From: Alistipes sp.
Lineage (GTDB): Bacteria; Bacteroidota; Bacteroidia; Bacteroidales; Rikenellaceae
Length of the DNA: 64,000 nt
Assembly (NCBI GenBank): GCA_017416915.1
Contig: JAFQAN010000016.1
Span: 28,622-92,621 of the forward strand
Direction of reading: 5' to 3'
This document shows, one piece after another, positions 27,028 through 34,140 of this stretch. The stretch's first letter is position 1. Each line of letters opens with the position of its first letter. A model generated the notes under the pieces. The model was not told the DNA's origin. It made no database searches and saw nothing but the letters and a program-made list of their open reading frames with translations. The position numbers and the translations under genes were made by a program.

Positions 27028-27131
27028 AATTTAAGAATGTTATATAATTAATATCCGTATTACGTCTTTTTAACAAATTATAGATACTCCTAAAATAATT
27101 TCTAAATTAATTTAATACAAAAATATCTGCC

Positions 27132-29411
27132 TTAAAAGTTATACCCAAATATTTTATCGGAATAGTCGCGCCAATAACTTGCCGACTTATACGCGCTGAC
27201 AGACTCCATAGGCACATATATTCTAACAGATGTTGCATTTGTATCAATACGAAAACCAGTTGGTGGAGTTGTGGGTTTGCAATAGACCGTCTGCAGCCAG
27301 TAGCAACGATAGAATGCATTTTCTCCAATCTTAGTAACGCCACTGCCAATAGTTACGCTTGTCAGCGCGGTGCAACCACAGAATGCATAACTTCCAATCG
27401 AAGTAACGCTATCTGGAATGGTAATACTTCTCAGTGAGGAGCAATCATAGAATGCAGAAGAATCAATCGTAGTAACGCTTTCACCAATAGTTACACTTGT
27501 CAGCGAGGTGCAATCACTGAATGCAGAACCTCCAATCGAAGTAACGCCATTGCCAATGGTTACACTTGTCAGCGAGTCGCAATAACGGAATGCATAACTT
27601 CCAATCTTAGTAACGCTATTGCCAATAGTTATACTCGTCAGCGAGTCGCAATTATAGAATGCCATCTCTTCAATCGTAGTAACGCCATTGCCAATGGTTA
27701 CACTTGTCAGCGAGTTGCAATTATAGAATGCATAACTTCCAATCTTAGTAACGCTGTCGCCAATAGTAACCTTTGTAAAATCTGCTCCAATGAATTTTCC
27801 TTTGTCGAGGGATGTTGCAGATGGTATATTACAATTAACAATTAGCTCCCCTGTGCAACCAGAGAATGCATGACTTCCAATCGAAGTAACGCTTTCGGGG
27901 ATAGTCATGCTTGTCAGCGAGGTGCAACCAGAGAATGCAGACTGTCCAATCGAAGTAACGCTTTCGGGGATAGTCATGCTTGTCAGCGAGGTGCAACCAG
28001 AGAATGCATGTTCCCCAATCTCAGTAACGCTATCGGGAATAGTTATACTTGTTAGCGAGCGGCACTCATAGAATGCAAAATCTCCAATCTTAGTAACGCC
28101 ATTGCCAATAGTTACACTTGTCAGCGAGGTGCAGCCATAGAATACCCAACTTCCAATCGTAGTAACGCTATCGGGAATAGTTATACTTGTCAGCGAGTCG
28201 CAATAACGGAATGCATATTCCCCAATCTCAGTAACGCTATCGGGGATGGTTATACTTGTCAGCGAGGTGCAATCAGAGAATGCATAATCTCCAATCAAAG
28301 TAACACTATCTCCAATAGTAACCTTTGTAAAATCTGCTCCATAGAATGCTCCTTCGTCGTACCATGTTGCAGATGGTATATTACAATTAACAATTAATTC
28401 GCCTGTGCAACCATAGAATGCAGAACCTCCAATCAAAGTAACACTATCGGGAATGGTTATACTTGTTAGCGAGGTACAACCACTGAATGCAGAATTTCCA
28501 ATCGACGTTAGATTAACAAAATATTGTAGTTCATCAAAGGATTTTACCGCATGAGCATAATCACCAAAGAACGATTCCGGGTAGTTGCCTTCGATAACCT
28601 TAACTTGTGCTGCCTCCTTATACGATAGTTCACCATCATCGTTGCTATCATATCGCTCTATACACACCTGTTTAACAATAGGGTCAGCAAAGTCTATAAC
28701 AGGTTGCGCCTTTTGGCTAATATTAAAGCACTGTAGTATATCACCGCCTTTTGCACAAAGATTTACAGTTGCGCTACGTTCTTCGCTGCCTTCATTTTTA
28801 GCTACATTCAAAGTCAATGTCTCCTCTCTCACCGCGCGAGTATCTGCTAAGCTTATCCAAGCTAATGCTTCGTTAGGTATAATAACGTCGTATTCGAGGT
28901 TGGTAGTTACTTTAACAGCAACTGTACCCCCATCAGCCTCTACAATGTAATTACCCTCGCTGTCCGTGTCAAAAACCTTCTCTACACCTTTCTGTTTGAA
29001 ACTTACGCTTTGTAACACCTTGCCATCAGCGCCTTTCAACTCAACCGTTGCGCTCCGCTCGTCAAATGACTCGTTCTCGGCAACGGTAAATATCAATGTC
29101 TCCTCGCGTACGGCACGCGTATCAGCGACGCTCAACCACGATTGAGCCTCTTTATCAATAACTACATCATATTCGAGGTTGGTAGTTACTTTAACAGCGA
29201 CTGTGCCACCAACTGCCTCTACAATGTAGTTGCCATCGCCATTGATTTCGAATACGGGCTTCTCTGTGTCGTCGTTGCCGTCGTCGGGCTTCTCGTCGTT
29301 GCCATCATCGGGTGTTTCAGTCGGGGTGTTGGTTGGCTCGTTTACGCCTTCCTCCTCGCACGCCGTTGCAAACAAACCAATAAGCGCAAAAAGTGTTAGT
29401 AGTTTTTTCAT
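27132..29411 (-). CDS. Surface lipoprotein with BACON domains and BspA-type leucine-rich repeats
   Basis: A lipoprotein signal peptide (Cys18 in FATAC) is followed by a repetitive acidic linker (DGNDEKPDDGNDD, residues about 34-50) that fits surface export. Two consecutive BACON domains (about residues 53-145 and 150-240) share VEAxGGTVAVKVTTNLEYDV and ADTRAVREETL. An EF-hand-like segment YDSNDDGELSYKEA follows. The rest is about 18 BspA/LRR_5 units of 23 residues with the pattern LTSITIPDSVTxIGxxAF. A 45-residue insert type (ELIVNCNIPSAT then GADFTKVTIGDSV) occurs twice. BspA-type proteins bind host matrix or other cells; the ligand here is unknown. Confidence 0.87.
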   Translation of the reverse strand: MKKLLTLFALIGLFATACEEEGVNEPTNTPTETPDDGNDEKPDDGNDDTEKPVFEINGDGNYIVEAVGGTVAVKVTTNLEYDVVIDKEAQSWLSVADTRAVREETLIFTVAENESFDERSATVELKGADGKVLQSVSFKQKGVEKVFDTDSEGNYIVEADGGTVAVKVTTNLEYDVIIPNEALAWISLADTRAVREETLTLNVAKNEGSEERSATVNLCAKGGDILQCFNISQKAQPVIDFADPIVKQVCIERYDSNDDGELSYKEAAQVKVIEGNYPESFFGDYAHAVKSFDELQYFVNLTSIGNSAFSGCTSLTSITIPDSVTLIGGSAFYGCTGELIVNCNIPSATWYDEGAFYGADFTKVTIGDSVTLIGDYAFSDCTSLTSITIPDSVTEIGEYAFRYCDSLTSITIPDSVTTIGSWVFYGCTSLTSVTIGNGVTKIGDFAFYECRSLTSITIPDSVTEIGEHAFSGCTSLTSMTIPESVTSIGQSAFSGCTSLTSMTIPESVTSIGSHAFSGCTGELIVNCNIPSATSLDKGKFIGADFTKVTIGDSVTKIGSYAFYNCNSLTSVTIGNGVTTIEEMAFYNCDSLTSITIGNSVTKIGSYAFRYCDSLTSVTIGNGVTSIGGSAFSDCTSLTSVTIGESVTTIDSSAFYDCSSLRSITIPDSVTSIGSYAFCGCTALTSVTIGSGVTKIGENAFYRCYWLQTVYCKPTTPPTGFRIDTNATSVRIYVPMESVSAYKSASYWRDYSDKIFGYNF
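27340..28510 (-). repeat. 69-base tandem repeats coding the leucine-rich units
   Basis: The DNA repeats with a 69-base period, with stretches of near identity such as gtcagcgaggtgcaacca appearing many times. They are in-frame coding repeats of the BspA-type lipoprotein and offer substrate for copy-number change by recombination. Confidence 0.85.
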
Positions 29412-29483
29412 AGTAATATAAATTTGAAGTTAAAATTGTTTCAAACTTTATTACCATACAACTCCTATACGGTGGGTTATATA

Positions 29484-29728
29484 TAAAAAGAAAAGTGTGG
29501 AGTTGATTTCGTCTATTATAATGGAGGTTGTGGAATGACCCGAACTAAAACAAACGATACAATGCCCCACACTTGGATAGTATGGGGTATGCACAGAAAA
29601 GTGCATAGTCACACATAACTATACAAGAAATGAGTGTCATTCGTTTCTCCTTTAGTTCTGAAAACTTCCACATTTCCATTATAGGATATCGAAAACACTT
29701 TCAATATGTCTGCTATTTATGCAATAGC
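29484..29728 (-). ncRNA. Long imperfect inverted repeat transcribed from its own promoter: folded RNA
   Basis: Four collinear blocks pair across an 83-base centre: 29517-29525 with 29675-29683, 29529-29535 with 29666-29672, 29542-29549 with 29651-29658, and 29552-29557 with 29641-29646. An outer pair joins 29492-29498 with 29695-29701. The interrupting internal loops are small and similar in size, as in a folded RNA. The centre holds a stem tatgcac/gtgcata and a stem cccca/tgggg. On the minus strand a promoter lies just upstream at 29733-29763 and a T-rich stretch follows the distal end. It could be a stand-alone small RNA, a type I toxin-like message, or the leader of the lipoprotein mRNA. 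Confidence 0.5.
29545..29640 (-). CDS. Candidate 31-residue hydrophobic peptide inside the folded RNA
   Basis: The frame from ATG (29640) to TAG (29545-29547) reads MTLISCIVMCDYALFC and on to GALYRLF: four cysteines, one Asp, one Lys, one Arg and otherwise mostly hydrophobic. A strong ribosome site AAAGGAG lies at 29653-29647, six bases before the ATG. Both the ribosome site region and the start flank pair with the 3' end of the frame in the inverted repeat, which would hide the start. A longer in-frame version could begin at 29679. Short frames arise by chance, so this is a proposal, not a firm gene. Confidence 0.35.
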   Translation of the reverse strand: MTLISCIVMCDYALFCAYPILSKCGALYRLF

Positions 29729-29732
29729 ACTA

Positions 29733-29763
29733 CAAAATTAAAAAGAATTTCCGAAACGAACAA
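29733..29763 (-). promoter_or_regulatory. Consensus promoter upstream of the folded RNA and the BspA-type gene
   Basis: On the minus strand TTG (29763-29761) and TAATTTTG (29740-29733) are 20 bases apart. Transcription would start near 29726, directly before the inverted repeat. The -33 element lies in one arm of a separate inverted repeat, cgaacaa (29757-29763) with ttgttcg (29780-29786), which could be an operator or a terminator of upstream transcription. Confidence 0.6.
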
Positions 29764-29887
29764 CACTCTTCGGGGACATTGTTCGGCGAGAATACAAAAT
29801 ATCCTATAAATAATATGTGTGTCAATTAGAGTGATATGTCGGGAAAGGAGGAAATAAGAGTTCGTTCGTGCAAATCTCATACACCAA

Positions 29888-29923
29888 AACAACAAGAGAC
29901 ACCCTGCGGGCGTCTCTGTTGTT
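29888..29923 (-). terminator. Terminator hairpin of the duplicated tRNA end
   Basis: Arms aacaacaagagac and gtctctgttgtt pair around accctgcggg-type loop sequence. It occupies the same position relative to the tRNA remnant as the tRNA-Ala terminator does to the tRNA. Confidence 0.6.
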
Positions 29924-29946
29924 TGTGGAGGATATGAGATTCGAAC
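29924..29946 (-). pseudogene. Remnant of a tRNA-Ala 3' end
   Basis: 23 bases identical to the 3' end of tRNA-Ala (30071-30093 at the intact copy) are present, covering the acceptor 3' strand and most of the T-arm. The neighbouring bases diverge, and no anticodon or D-arm follows. It cannot be a working tRNA and looks like an attachment-type or tandem-duplication remnant. Confidence 0.7.
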
Positions 29947-30037
29947 CCGCGTTACCGCGGAGCATATAATATTTACATTCCTCCTGTCCTCCTTTGGGAA
30001 AGGAGGAAATAAGAGTTCGTTCGTGCAAATCTCATAT

Positions 30038-30073
30038 ACAACAAAAGGCATCCATAAGATGCCTTTTTGTTGT
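30038..30073 (-). terminator. Terminator of tRNA-Ala
   Basis: Arms acaacaaaaggcatc and gatgcctttttgttgt form a strong stem with loop cataa. The stem touches the tRNA discriminator base. Confidence 0.75.
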
Positions 30074-30146
30074 GGAGGATATGAGATTCGAACTCACGAC
30101 CTCTTGCATGCCATGCAAGCGCTCTAACCAACTGAGCTAAACCCCC
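30073..30146 (-). tRNA. tRNA-Ala (anticodon GGC)
   Basis: Read on the minus strand it begins GGGGGTTTAGCTCAG and ends TTCGAATCTCATATCCTCC plus discriminator A. The anticodon loop ATGGCAT gives GGC. The G3-U70 pair, the identity element of alanine tRNAs, is present. The acceptor has one U-U mismatch (positions 6 and 67). CCA is not encoded. A consensus promoter lies 12 bases upstream and a strong terminator follows directly. Confidence 0.92.
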
Positions 30147-30157
30147 ATTCGCTGTTG

Positions 30158-30189
30158 CAAAGATATAGCTAATTTTCAAAACTGCAAAA
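30158..30189 (-). promoter_or_regulatory. Promoter of tRNA-Ala
   Basis: On the minus strand TTTTG (30189-30185) and TATCTTTG (30165-30158) are exactly 19 bases apart, a textbook match. Confidence 0.75.
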
Positions 30190-30202
30190 TAATTGCCATA
30201 TT

Positions 30203-31102
30203 TTATATCTCCGATATAGAGCTTAGGCGTTGGCGGATATAGCTGCGGAAGTCCTCCGAGTCGATAATGCGGATGTCGTCGGCAAGTCCCAAGTAGAAGC
30301 GCCCAATGCCCAAATAGTTGCATACCTCCGTGTCGAGCAGCCAGTGCGAAGCATCCGTCTGTCGTAGGTCGCGCTCGGCGAGAGGGTACTCCTCGATAAG
30401 CAGATTGTGCGCAAGTATGCCGAGTTCGAGCTGTACGCGGTGAAGCTCAAAGCCCGTAGTACGGAAGATGTCGATATGTCCCTCTTGGTGGTCTGCCTTA
30501 TGTTGCCACTCGCTGTCGAGAATATCGACCGAGCCTACGCGCGATGTGTTGAAGAGCTTGTTCATACCGCTCTCAGGCTCGTAGCACCACATCTGCACAT
30601 AGTTGGTCGTAAAGCCAAACGGCTCGACGATGCGGTTGCGGCAGCCCGTGCGCGCAGAGGCGTAGTTGCGCAGCACCACCTGGCGGCGCTGGTCGATAGC
30701 CTCGATGATGCGGTTTATATTCTCCGCGTTTTTGCCCTTTACTATGCTGCTTGCCATCGACGTACAGTTATATACCGACGTGAGCTTCTTACGTAGATTC
30801 TGTTTGAGCATATTGGTATCATCCAAGCCTGCAATAAGCTGATTTACAATATGTGCCTCCTCGTCGGTAAAGTGTATGAGCTGCGATATGTCCTGAAAAT
30901 GTTGGCTCTCCTTGCCAAGCTTATAGACGCCGCCAGGGAGCTTATGCACCACAAAGCCTGCATCCTTAAATGTCTCTATGTAGCGATATATCGAGCGGTA
31001 CGAGGTGTCGAGACGCTCGGCAAGCTCCTCGACAGTATAGTTGATATGTCCCGTCATCAGCTTCATCAGACGCAACAGACGCTCTACCTTTGGTTGATCC
31101 AT
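30203..31102 (-). CDS. WYL-domain transcriptional regulator
   Basis: The 299-residue protein has an N-terminal helix-turn-helix of the HTH_11/DeoR type (VEELAERLDTSYRSIYRYIETF, in two parts over residues 22-45) and a WYL-type ligand-sensing region in the middle, followed by the C-terminal WCX extension. Many WYL regulators sense nucleic acids or nucleotides and control defence or DNA-repair genes, but no such gene is adjacent. It may control itself. The promoter box TACCTTTA at 31130-31123 departs from consensus at the last base. Confidence 0.78.
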   Translation of the reverse strand: MDQPKVERLLRLMKLMTGHINYTVEELAERLDTSYRSIYRYIETFKDAGFVVHKLPGGVYKLGKESQHFQDISQLIHFTDEEAHIVNQLIAGLDDTNMLKQNLRKKLTSVYNCTSMASSIVKGKNAENINRIIEAIDQRRQVVLRNYASARTGCRNRIVEPFGFTTNYVQMWCYEPESGMNKLFNTSRVGSVDILDSEWQHKADHQEGHIDIFRTTGFELHRVQLELGILAHNLLIEEYPLAERDLRQTDASHWLLDTEVCNYLGIGRFYLGLADDIRIIDSEDFRSYIRQRLSSISEI

Positions 31103-31205
31103 AGTACATCGGTTTTATATTGTAAAGGTACGCACTTTTTCTGAAATAGAGGCCAAAATGCCAAAAAATATTGCAACTTTGACACAGGTTGTCAAACGGT
31201 AGCAA

Positions 31206-31213
31206 TACTTTTG
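31206..31213 (+). promoter_or_regulatory. -7 box for the small zinc-ribbon gene
   Basis: TACTTTTG matches TAnnTTTG exactly, 38 bases before the ATG at 31252. TTTG at 31178-31181 is 24 bases upstream, slightly further than usual. Confidence 0.5.
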
Positions 31214-31251
31214 CACGAAATGTTTAATGTATAACCTAAAAATGTTTTGTT

Positions 31252-31455
31252 ATGGGTGTGATTTATAAGATGCAGTGCGACTGTGGAACGTCGTTTGACC
31301 ATCAGGCGGGCGTCGGCTTCTTCTGTATGTGCCGTGATTGTGGCGAGCAGCAAGATGAACATTCTCCCTTTCGGTGTCCTGTGTGCAACAAGCGTTTCGA
31401 CCCCGATAGCGACCTCTTTGCCGAGAGTGTAAAAGAGGTTATACAGTGGGATTAG
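31252..31455 (+). CDS. Small zinc-ribbon protein
   Basis: The 67-residue protein has cysteine pairs CDC near residue 9, CMCRDC near residue 26, and a final CPVCNKRF knuckle, as in small zinc- or rubredoxin-type binding domains. The function is unknown. Its stop codon abuts the stop of the convergent kinase-like gene with no base in between. A consensus -7 box upstream supports expression. The pattern of cysteines makes chance coding unlikely. Confidence 0.62.
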   Translation: MGVIYKMQCDCGTSFDHQAGVGFFCMCRDCGEQQDEHSPFRCPVCNKRFDPDSDLFAESVKEVIQWD

Positions 31456-32469
31456 TTACTCCTCGTCCCTGATAGGTATGGCGATAAGACGCTCGCCAAG
31501 CTTAACGCGGCATACACCATTGCGTGGCTCAAAGCCCATATCGTAGAGCGGCGGAATGACCCACTCGTAGCCACGACGGTAGCCCCATAGGTGGTAGTGG
31601 TGGTCCAACTCGACATCAGACGACACGCTGTCTGCGGCGGGGCGCAGAGCGTACTCCAAATACTCTTTAAGCTCGAAGATGCCGAGGTAGTGCGACCTCA
31701 CGGAGTAGGCTATGCGGTAGTGTGCAGCATCGCCACGCTCCTCAAAGATGCGTAGGGCATGCTCCATAGCTTTGTCGCTCTTGGTAATCACATCCTTAGG
31801 CTCGAAAAGTGTCTTATCTTCGCGTATATAACGCTCCATCGTCTCGCGGTCGTGAGCGAGGGCGGCAAGAGCCGTAGATATTATGGCTATTGGGAAGTCG
31901 TCGATAAGCTTCGAGTTGTAGTGAGGAGTGCGGCGCGGATGGCGATACTCCTCGGTGCCAAGCTCCTCGGCGGGCTGATTGTTTAGCTCCAAGTCCCACG
32001 CGCCGTCGAAGTCGATTAGCTCCATTTCTCCGTCGGGACGTACTATGATGTTTTCGGGCTTTATGTCGCCGTGCGCACCGTCAGCCGCCAATGTGCGGCA
32101 AGCTAAACGGTCGAAAGCTTGGCTTAGTGCCTTATAGTCGGATGTGGGGTTGCCTATGTATGTGTCGAGCGGCTGACCCTCTACCCACGGCGTCAGGACG
32201 ATGTCGATATACTCGATGCGCCCAGCCATAGTATATACGCCCAACTCCTTGCGCATATATGCCGAGCCATAAATGTAGGCGGTATTACGCTTGGGGCGGA
32301 AGTAGCACTTTACCAGATAGCGACCCTCGCGACCCATCACACGGCATCGTGCTGTAACGGTATTGTTACCTACGGCGATGGTATCCTCATCCACCCATAT
32401 CTGGTCGAGTGTCCGCAGATATTTGACATTCGACAATAGGGTATTTCGTATTGCGATACAATCGACCAT
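31456..32469 (-). CDS. Protein-kinase-like protein with WG-type C-terminal tail
   Basis: Residues up to about 200 show a protein-kinase fold signature: a lysine in YLVKCYF, the catalytic loop HGDIKPENIIV and the metal-binding IDFDGA in place of DFG. The C-terminal 40 residues (YHLWGYRRGYEWVIPP) look like one WG-type beta repeat. I use the ATG at 32469 (337 residues). A frame extended to 32586 would run through the promoter at 32490-32497. The substrate is unknown; such Bacteroidetes proteins are sometimes grouped with Ser/Thr kinases and sometimes with lipopolysaccharide kinases. Confidence 0.68.
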   Translation of the reverse strand: MVDCIAIRNTLLSNVKYLRTLDQIWVDEDTIAVGNNTVTARCRVMGREGRYLVKCYFRPKRNTAYIYGSAYMRKELGVYTMAGRIEYIDIVLTPWVEGQPLDTYIGNPTSDYKALSQAFDRLACRTLAADGAHGDIKPENIIVRPDGEMELIDFDGAWDLELNNQPAEELGTEEYRHPRRTPHYNSKLIDDFPIAIISTALAALAHDRETMERYIREDKTLFEPKDVITKSDKAMEHALRIFEERGDAAHYRIAYSVRSHYLGIFELKEYLEYALRPAADSVSSDVELDHHYHLWGYRRGYEWVIPPLYDMGFEPRNGVCRVKLGERLIAIPIRDEE

Positions 32470-32489
32470 AGGAACAATGATTTGCAAAA

Positions 32490-32520
32490 CAAAGGTACGA
32501 ATATTTAGCCCGAATAGCAA
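32490..32520 (-). promoter_or_regulatory. Promoter of the kinase-like gene
   Basis: On the minus strand TTG (32520-32518) and TACCTTTG (32497-32490) are 20 bases apart. It sets the start of the gene at the ATG at 32469. Confidence 0.65.
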
Positions 32521-32561
32521 ATCTTTCCTCAATGATTTGGAGTTATGGGCAGATATAAACA

Positions 32562-32596
32562 AAAAAGCGTTGCGAGAATATCGCAACGCCTTTTTG
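32562..32596 (-). terminator. Strong hairpin terminator at the distal end of the capsule operon
   Basis: The perfect stem gcgttgcga/tcgcaacgc, flanked by A-run and T-run, can act in both directions. It closes the capsule operon after the gene at 32614. Confidence 0.85.
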
Positions 32597-32613
32597 CTAC
32601 AATAGCTAAATAT

Positions 32614-33012
32614 TTACATAATATCTTCGTTAGCCATAAAATAGAACTGCTTTGCAAATAGGTCGTAGCTGTTCAGTTTGGTAAATACCTCGGGAAACGA
32701 CCAACCATAGTACTCGCAACGTTTAACCCATATATCGTATTTATTGGCATATTTCTCTGACTTGTTTTCGGGATAATCTACCAAGCGCGCTACCGCCATA
32801 AAGTCGCTATATATCATATCTTGAAGTTCCTTGTCAAATGTTGGAGACTTTGTGGCAGATAGATATAGGAGCTTATCCATCTTTGACTCCTTATTGCCAT
32901 TAATCTTCTCCAATATTGCCTCTACATTGCTGCATAAGGTCCAAAATTTGACAATGAGAAGTATGCTTAAAACGATGCTTGCGATGTATAACAAAATAAT
33001 AATAAAATCCAT
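32614..33012 (-). CDS. Small membrane-anchored hypothetical protein
   Basis: The 132-residue protein has one N-terminal membrane segment (residues 4-24) and an acidic, mostly helical remainder. No family is recognised. It is the last gene before the strong terminator at 32562-32596 and lies 21 bases past the NTP_transf_5 gene, so it is probably co-transcribed with the capsule operon. The body includes several aromatic residues (YYGWSF, YDLFAKQFYF). Confidence 0.5.
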   Translation of the reverse strand: MDFIIILLYIASIVLSILLIVKFWTLCSNVEAILEKINGNKESKMDKLLYLSATKSPTFDKELQDMIYSDFMAVARLVDYPENKSEKYANKYDIWVKRCEYYGWSFPEVFTKLNSYDLFAKQFYFMANEDIM

Positions 33013-33033
33013 ATCGTAATAATTTTAGTTATT

Positions 33034-34140
33034 CTACCTTAGTGTCTTTGGCTTTAAGAGGTGGCTATATACCTGCACAATAAACGTGTGGAAAAGTCCT
33101 TCACGATGCACCAAGCGGTGCTTCCAGCGGTTTGCCCACCAACGGCGAAACTTGAATACAAGGCGTTTTAGGATGTTGCCCTTTGGCGCCTTCTCCGAGA
33201 ACTCGGGTGATATGATGTCGCCCAAGACGCGCTCTTCGAGAGCCGCGTTGCGTTCAAAGTCGGGGACATACTCCTTCGCCAACCCGAAATGGTCGATAGA
33301 TATGGCGTTGAGCGAGTCGAGGAACTTGTGCATATTCATCTCGCGGGCGTAGTTGCTGAGCCACACCCAATCAACCTCAGCGTGGTAGCGCTTGACAAAT
33401 AGCGCCCAGTCGATAACCTGGCGGAAGTTTAGCTCCGTAGAGGCGAAGTGCGATGCGGCGTGGCGCAACAAAAAGAGGGCATTGAGGTTGGGCGATGGAA
33501 GATATACCGCCGAGCTACCTACCTCGACAACCTCGCCCTTGTCCTCGTTGGCAAGGCGTTTTAGCTCGCGCTCGATATGCTTGCTCGACGTGTGGGCGTG
33601 GATATTGATGAAGTCGTAGTGGTTCTCGATGAGGATGCCGTTGATTACGAAGGTGGTGTGATGATGCACATCCTCGTCAATCTTAATGCCTTTCTCTTCG
33701 CGTAATAATCTGTCCGCCCGCTCCTGCTCGCCATATAGCCAGATGTCAATGTCGCCGCACTCGCGATGCTCAGGAGTAGGGTATAGGAGGCTTATGCCAT
33801 AGCCTTTGAGTAGCATCATACGAATATCGTGGCTCTTGTAAAATGCAGCGAGCTTGCTAATAAGAGCCTCTTGGCGACGATAGCGCTTGACGATATTGTC
33901 GATGCTGAGTGCCCATTGCAATTTCACCGTGCGTTCAGGTAGTTGCTCGGTGCAGAGCAGACCTTCATTGGCAAGTTGTTCGATACCCTCCCACGCGATA
34001 GCGATAACGCCCTGCTTAGCAGCAAGTTTGAAGATGTCGGTCCAGTCGATGCGCTCGACGGGTTGCCAACGCTCGGTACTCTTTGTCAGTGCAACAAAGA
34101 TGATGTTTATCAGTATTTTCGCCGTATCGTTACTTCTCAC
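33034..34140 (-). CDS. NTP_transf_5 family nucleotidyltransferase-like protein
   Basis: The 368-residue protein has the features of Pfam NTP_transf_5 (PF14907): LLKGYGISLLYPTPEHRECGDIDIWL, with the paired acidic residues in DIDI acting as the metal site, followed by a histidine-rich stretch. It starts with GTG and overlaps the aminotransferase stop by one base (TAGTG). Members of this family occur in lasso-peptide and other peptide-modifying loci (PadeN in the paeninodin cluster), and also next to glycan genes. Its position at the end of the capsule operon suggests that it modifies the product or a lipid; the substrate is unknown. Confidence 0.7.
   Translation of the reverse strand: MRSNDTAKILINIIFVALTKSTERWQPVERIDWTDIFKLAAKQGVIAIAWEGIEQLANEGLLCTEQLPERTVKLQWALSIDNIVKRYRRQEALISKLAAFYKSHDIRMMLLKGYGISLLYPTPEHRECGDIDIWLYGEQERADRLLREEKGIKIDEDVHHHTTFVINGILIENHYDFINIHAHTSSKHIERELKRLANEDKGEVVEVGSSAVYLPSPNLNALFLLRHAASHFASTELNFRQVIDWALFVKRYHAEVDWVWLSNYAREMNMHKFLDSLNAISIDHFGLAKEYVPDFERNAALEERVLGDIISPEFSEKAPKGNILKRLVFKFRRWWANRWKHRLVHREGLFHTFIVQVYSHLLKPKTLR

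Larger units (their letters stand above)
29841..30036. repeat. 41-base direct repeat pair downstream of tRNA-Ala
   Basis: Bases 29841-29881 and 29996-30036 are identical over 41 positions (gggaaaggaggaaataagag, then ttcgttcgtgcaaatctcat plus one base). Each copy lies on the far side of a terminator hairpin that follows a tRNA 3' end sequence. It is part of a larger tandem duplication. Confidence 0.85.

Noticed and set aside
27340-28510. Regularly spaced direct repeats that might suggest a CRISPR array
   Set aside because: The period is 69 bases, in frame with BspA-type leucine-rich units, with no unique spacers; no cas genes are in the window.
29517-29683. An invertible promoter (inverton) upstream of the surface lipoprotein
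   Set aside because: The arms are long but interrupted by mismatches and loops, and the consensus promoter lies outside them; invertons usually have short perfect repeats around the promoter.
29484-29728. A miniature inverted-repeat transposable element
   Set aside because: No target-site duplication or second copy could be seen, and the internal loops fit a folded RNA; not excluded without a genome search.
29924-29946. A second tRNA-Ala
   Set aside because: Only the 3' end is conserved; no D-arm or anticodon arm is present, so it was recorded as a remnant.
30038-30323. A 116-residue frame over tRNA-Ala
   Set aside because: It translates the tRNA itself and its terminator, so it is not coding.
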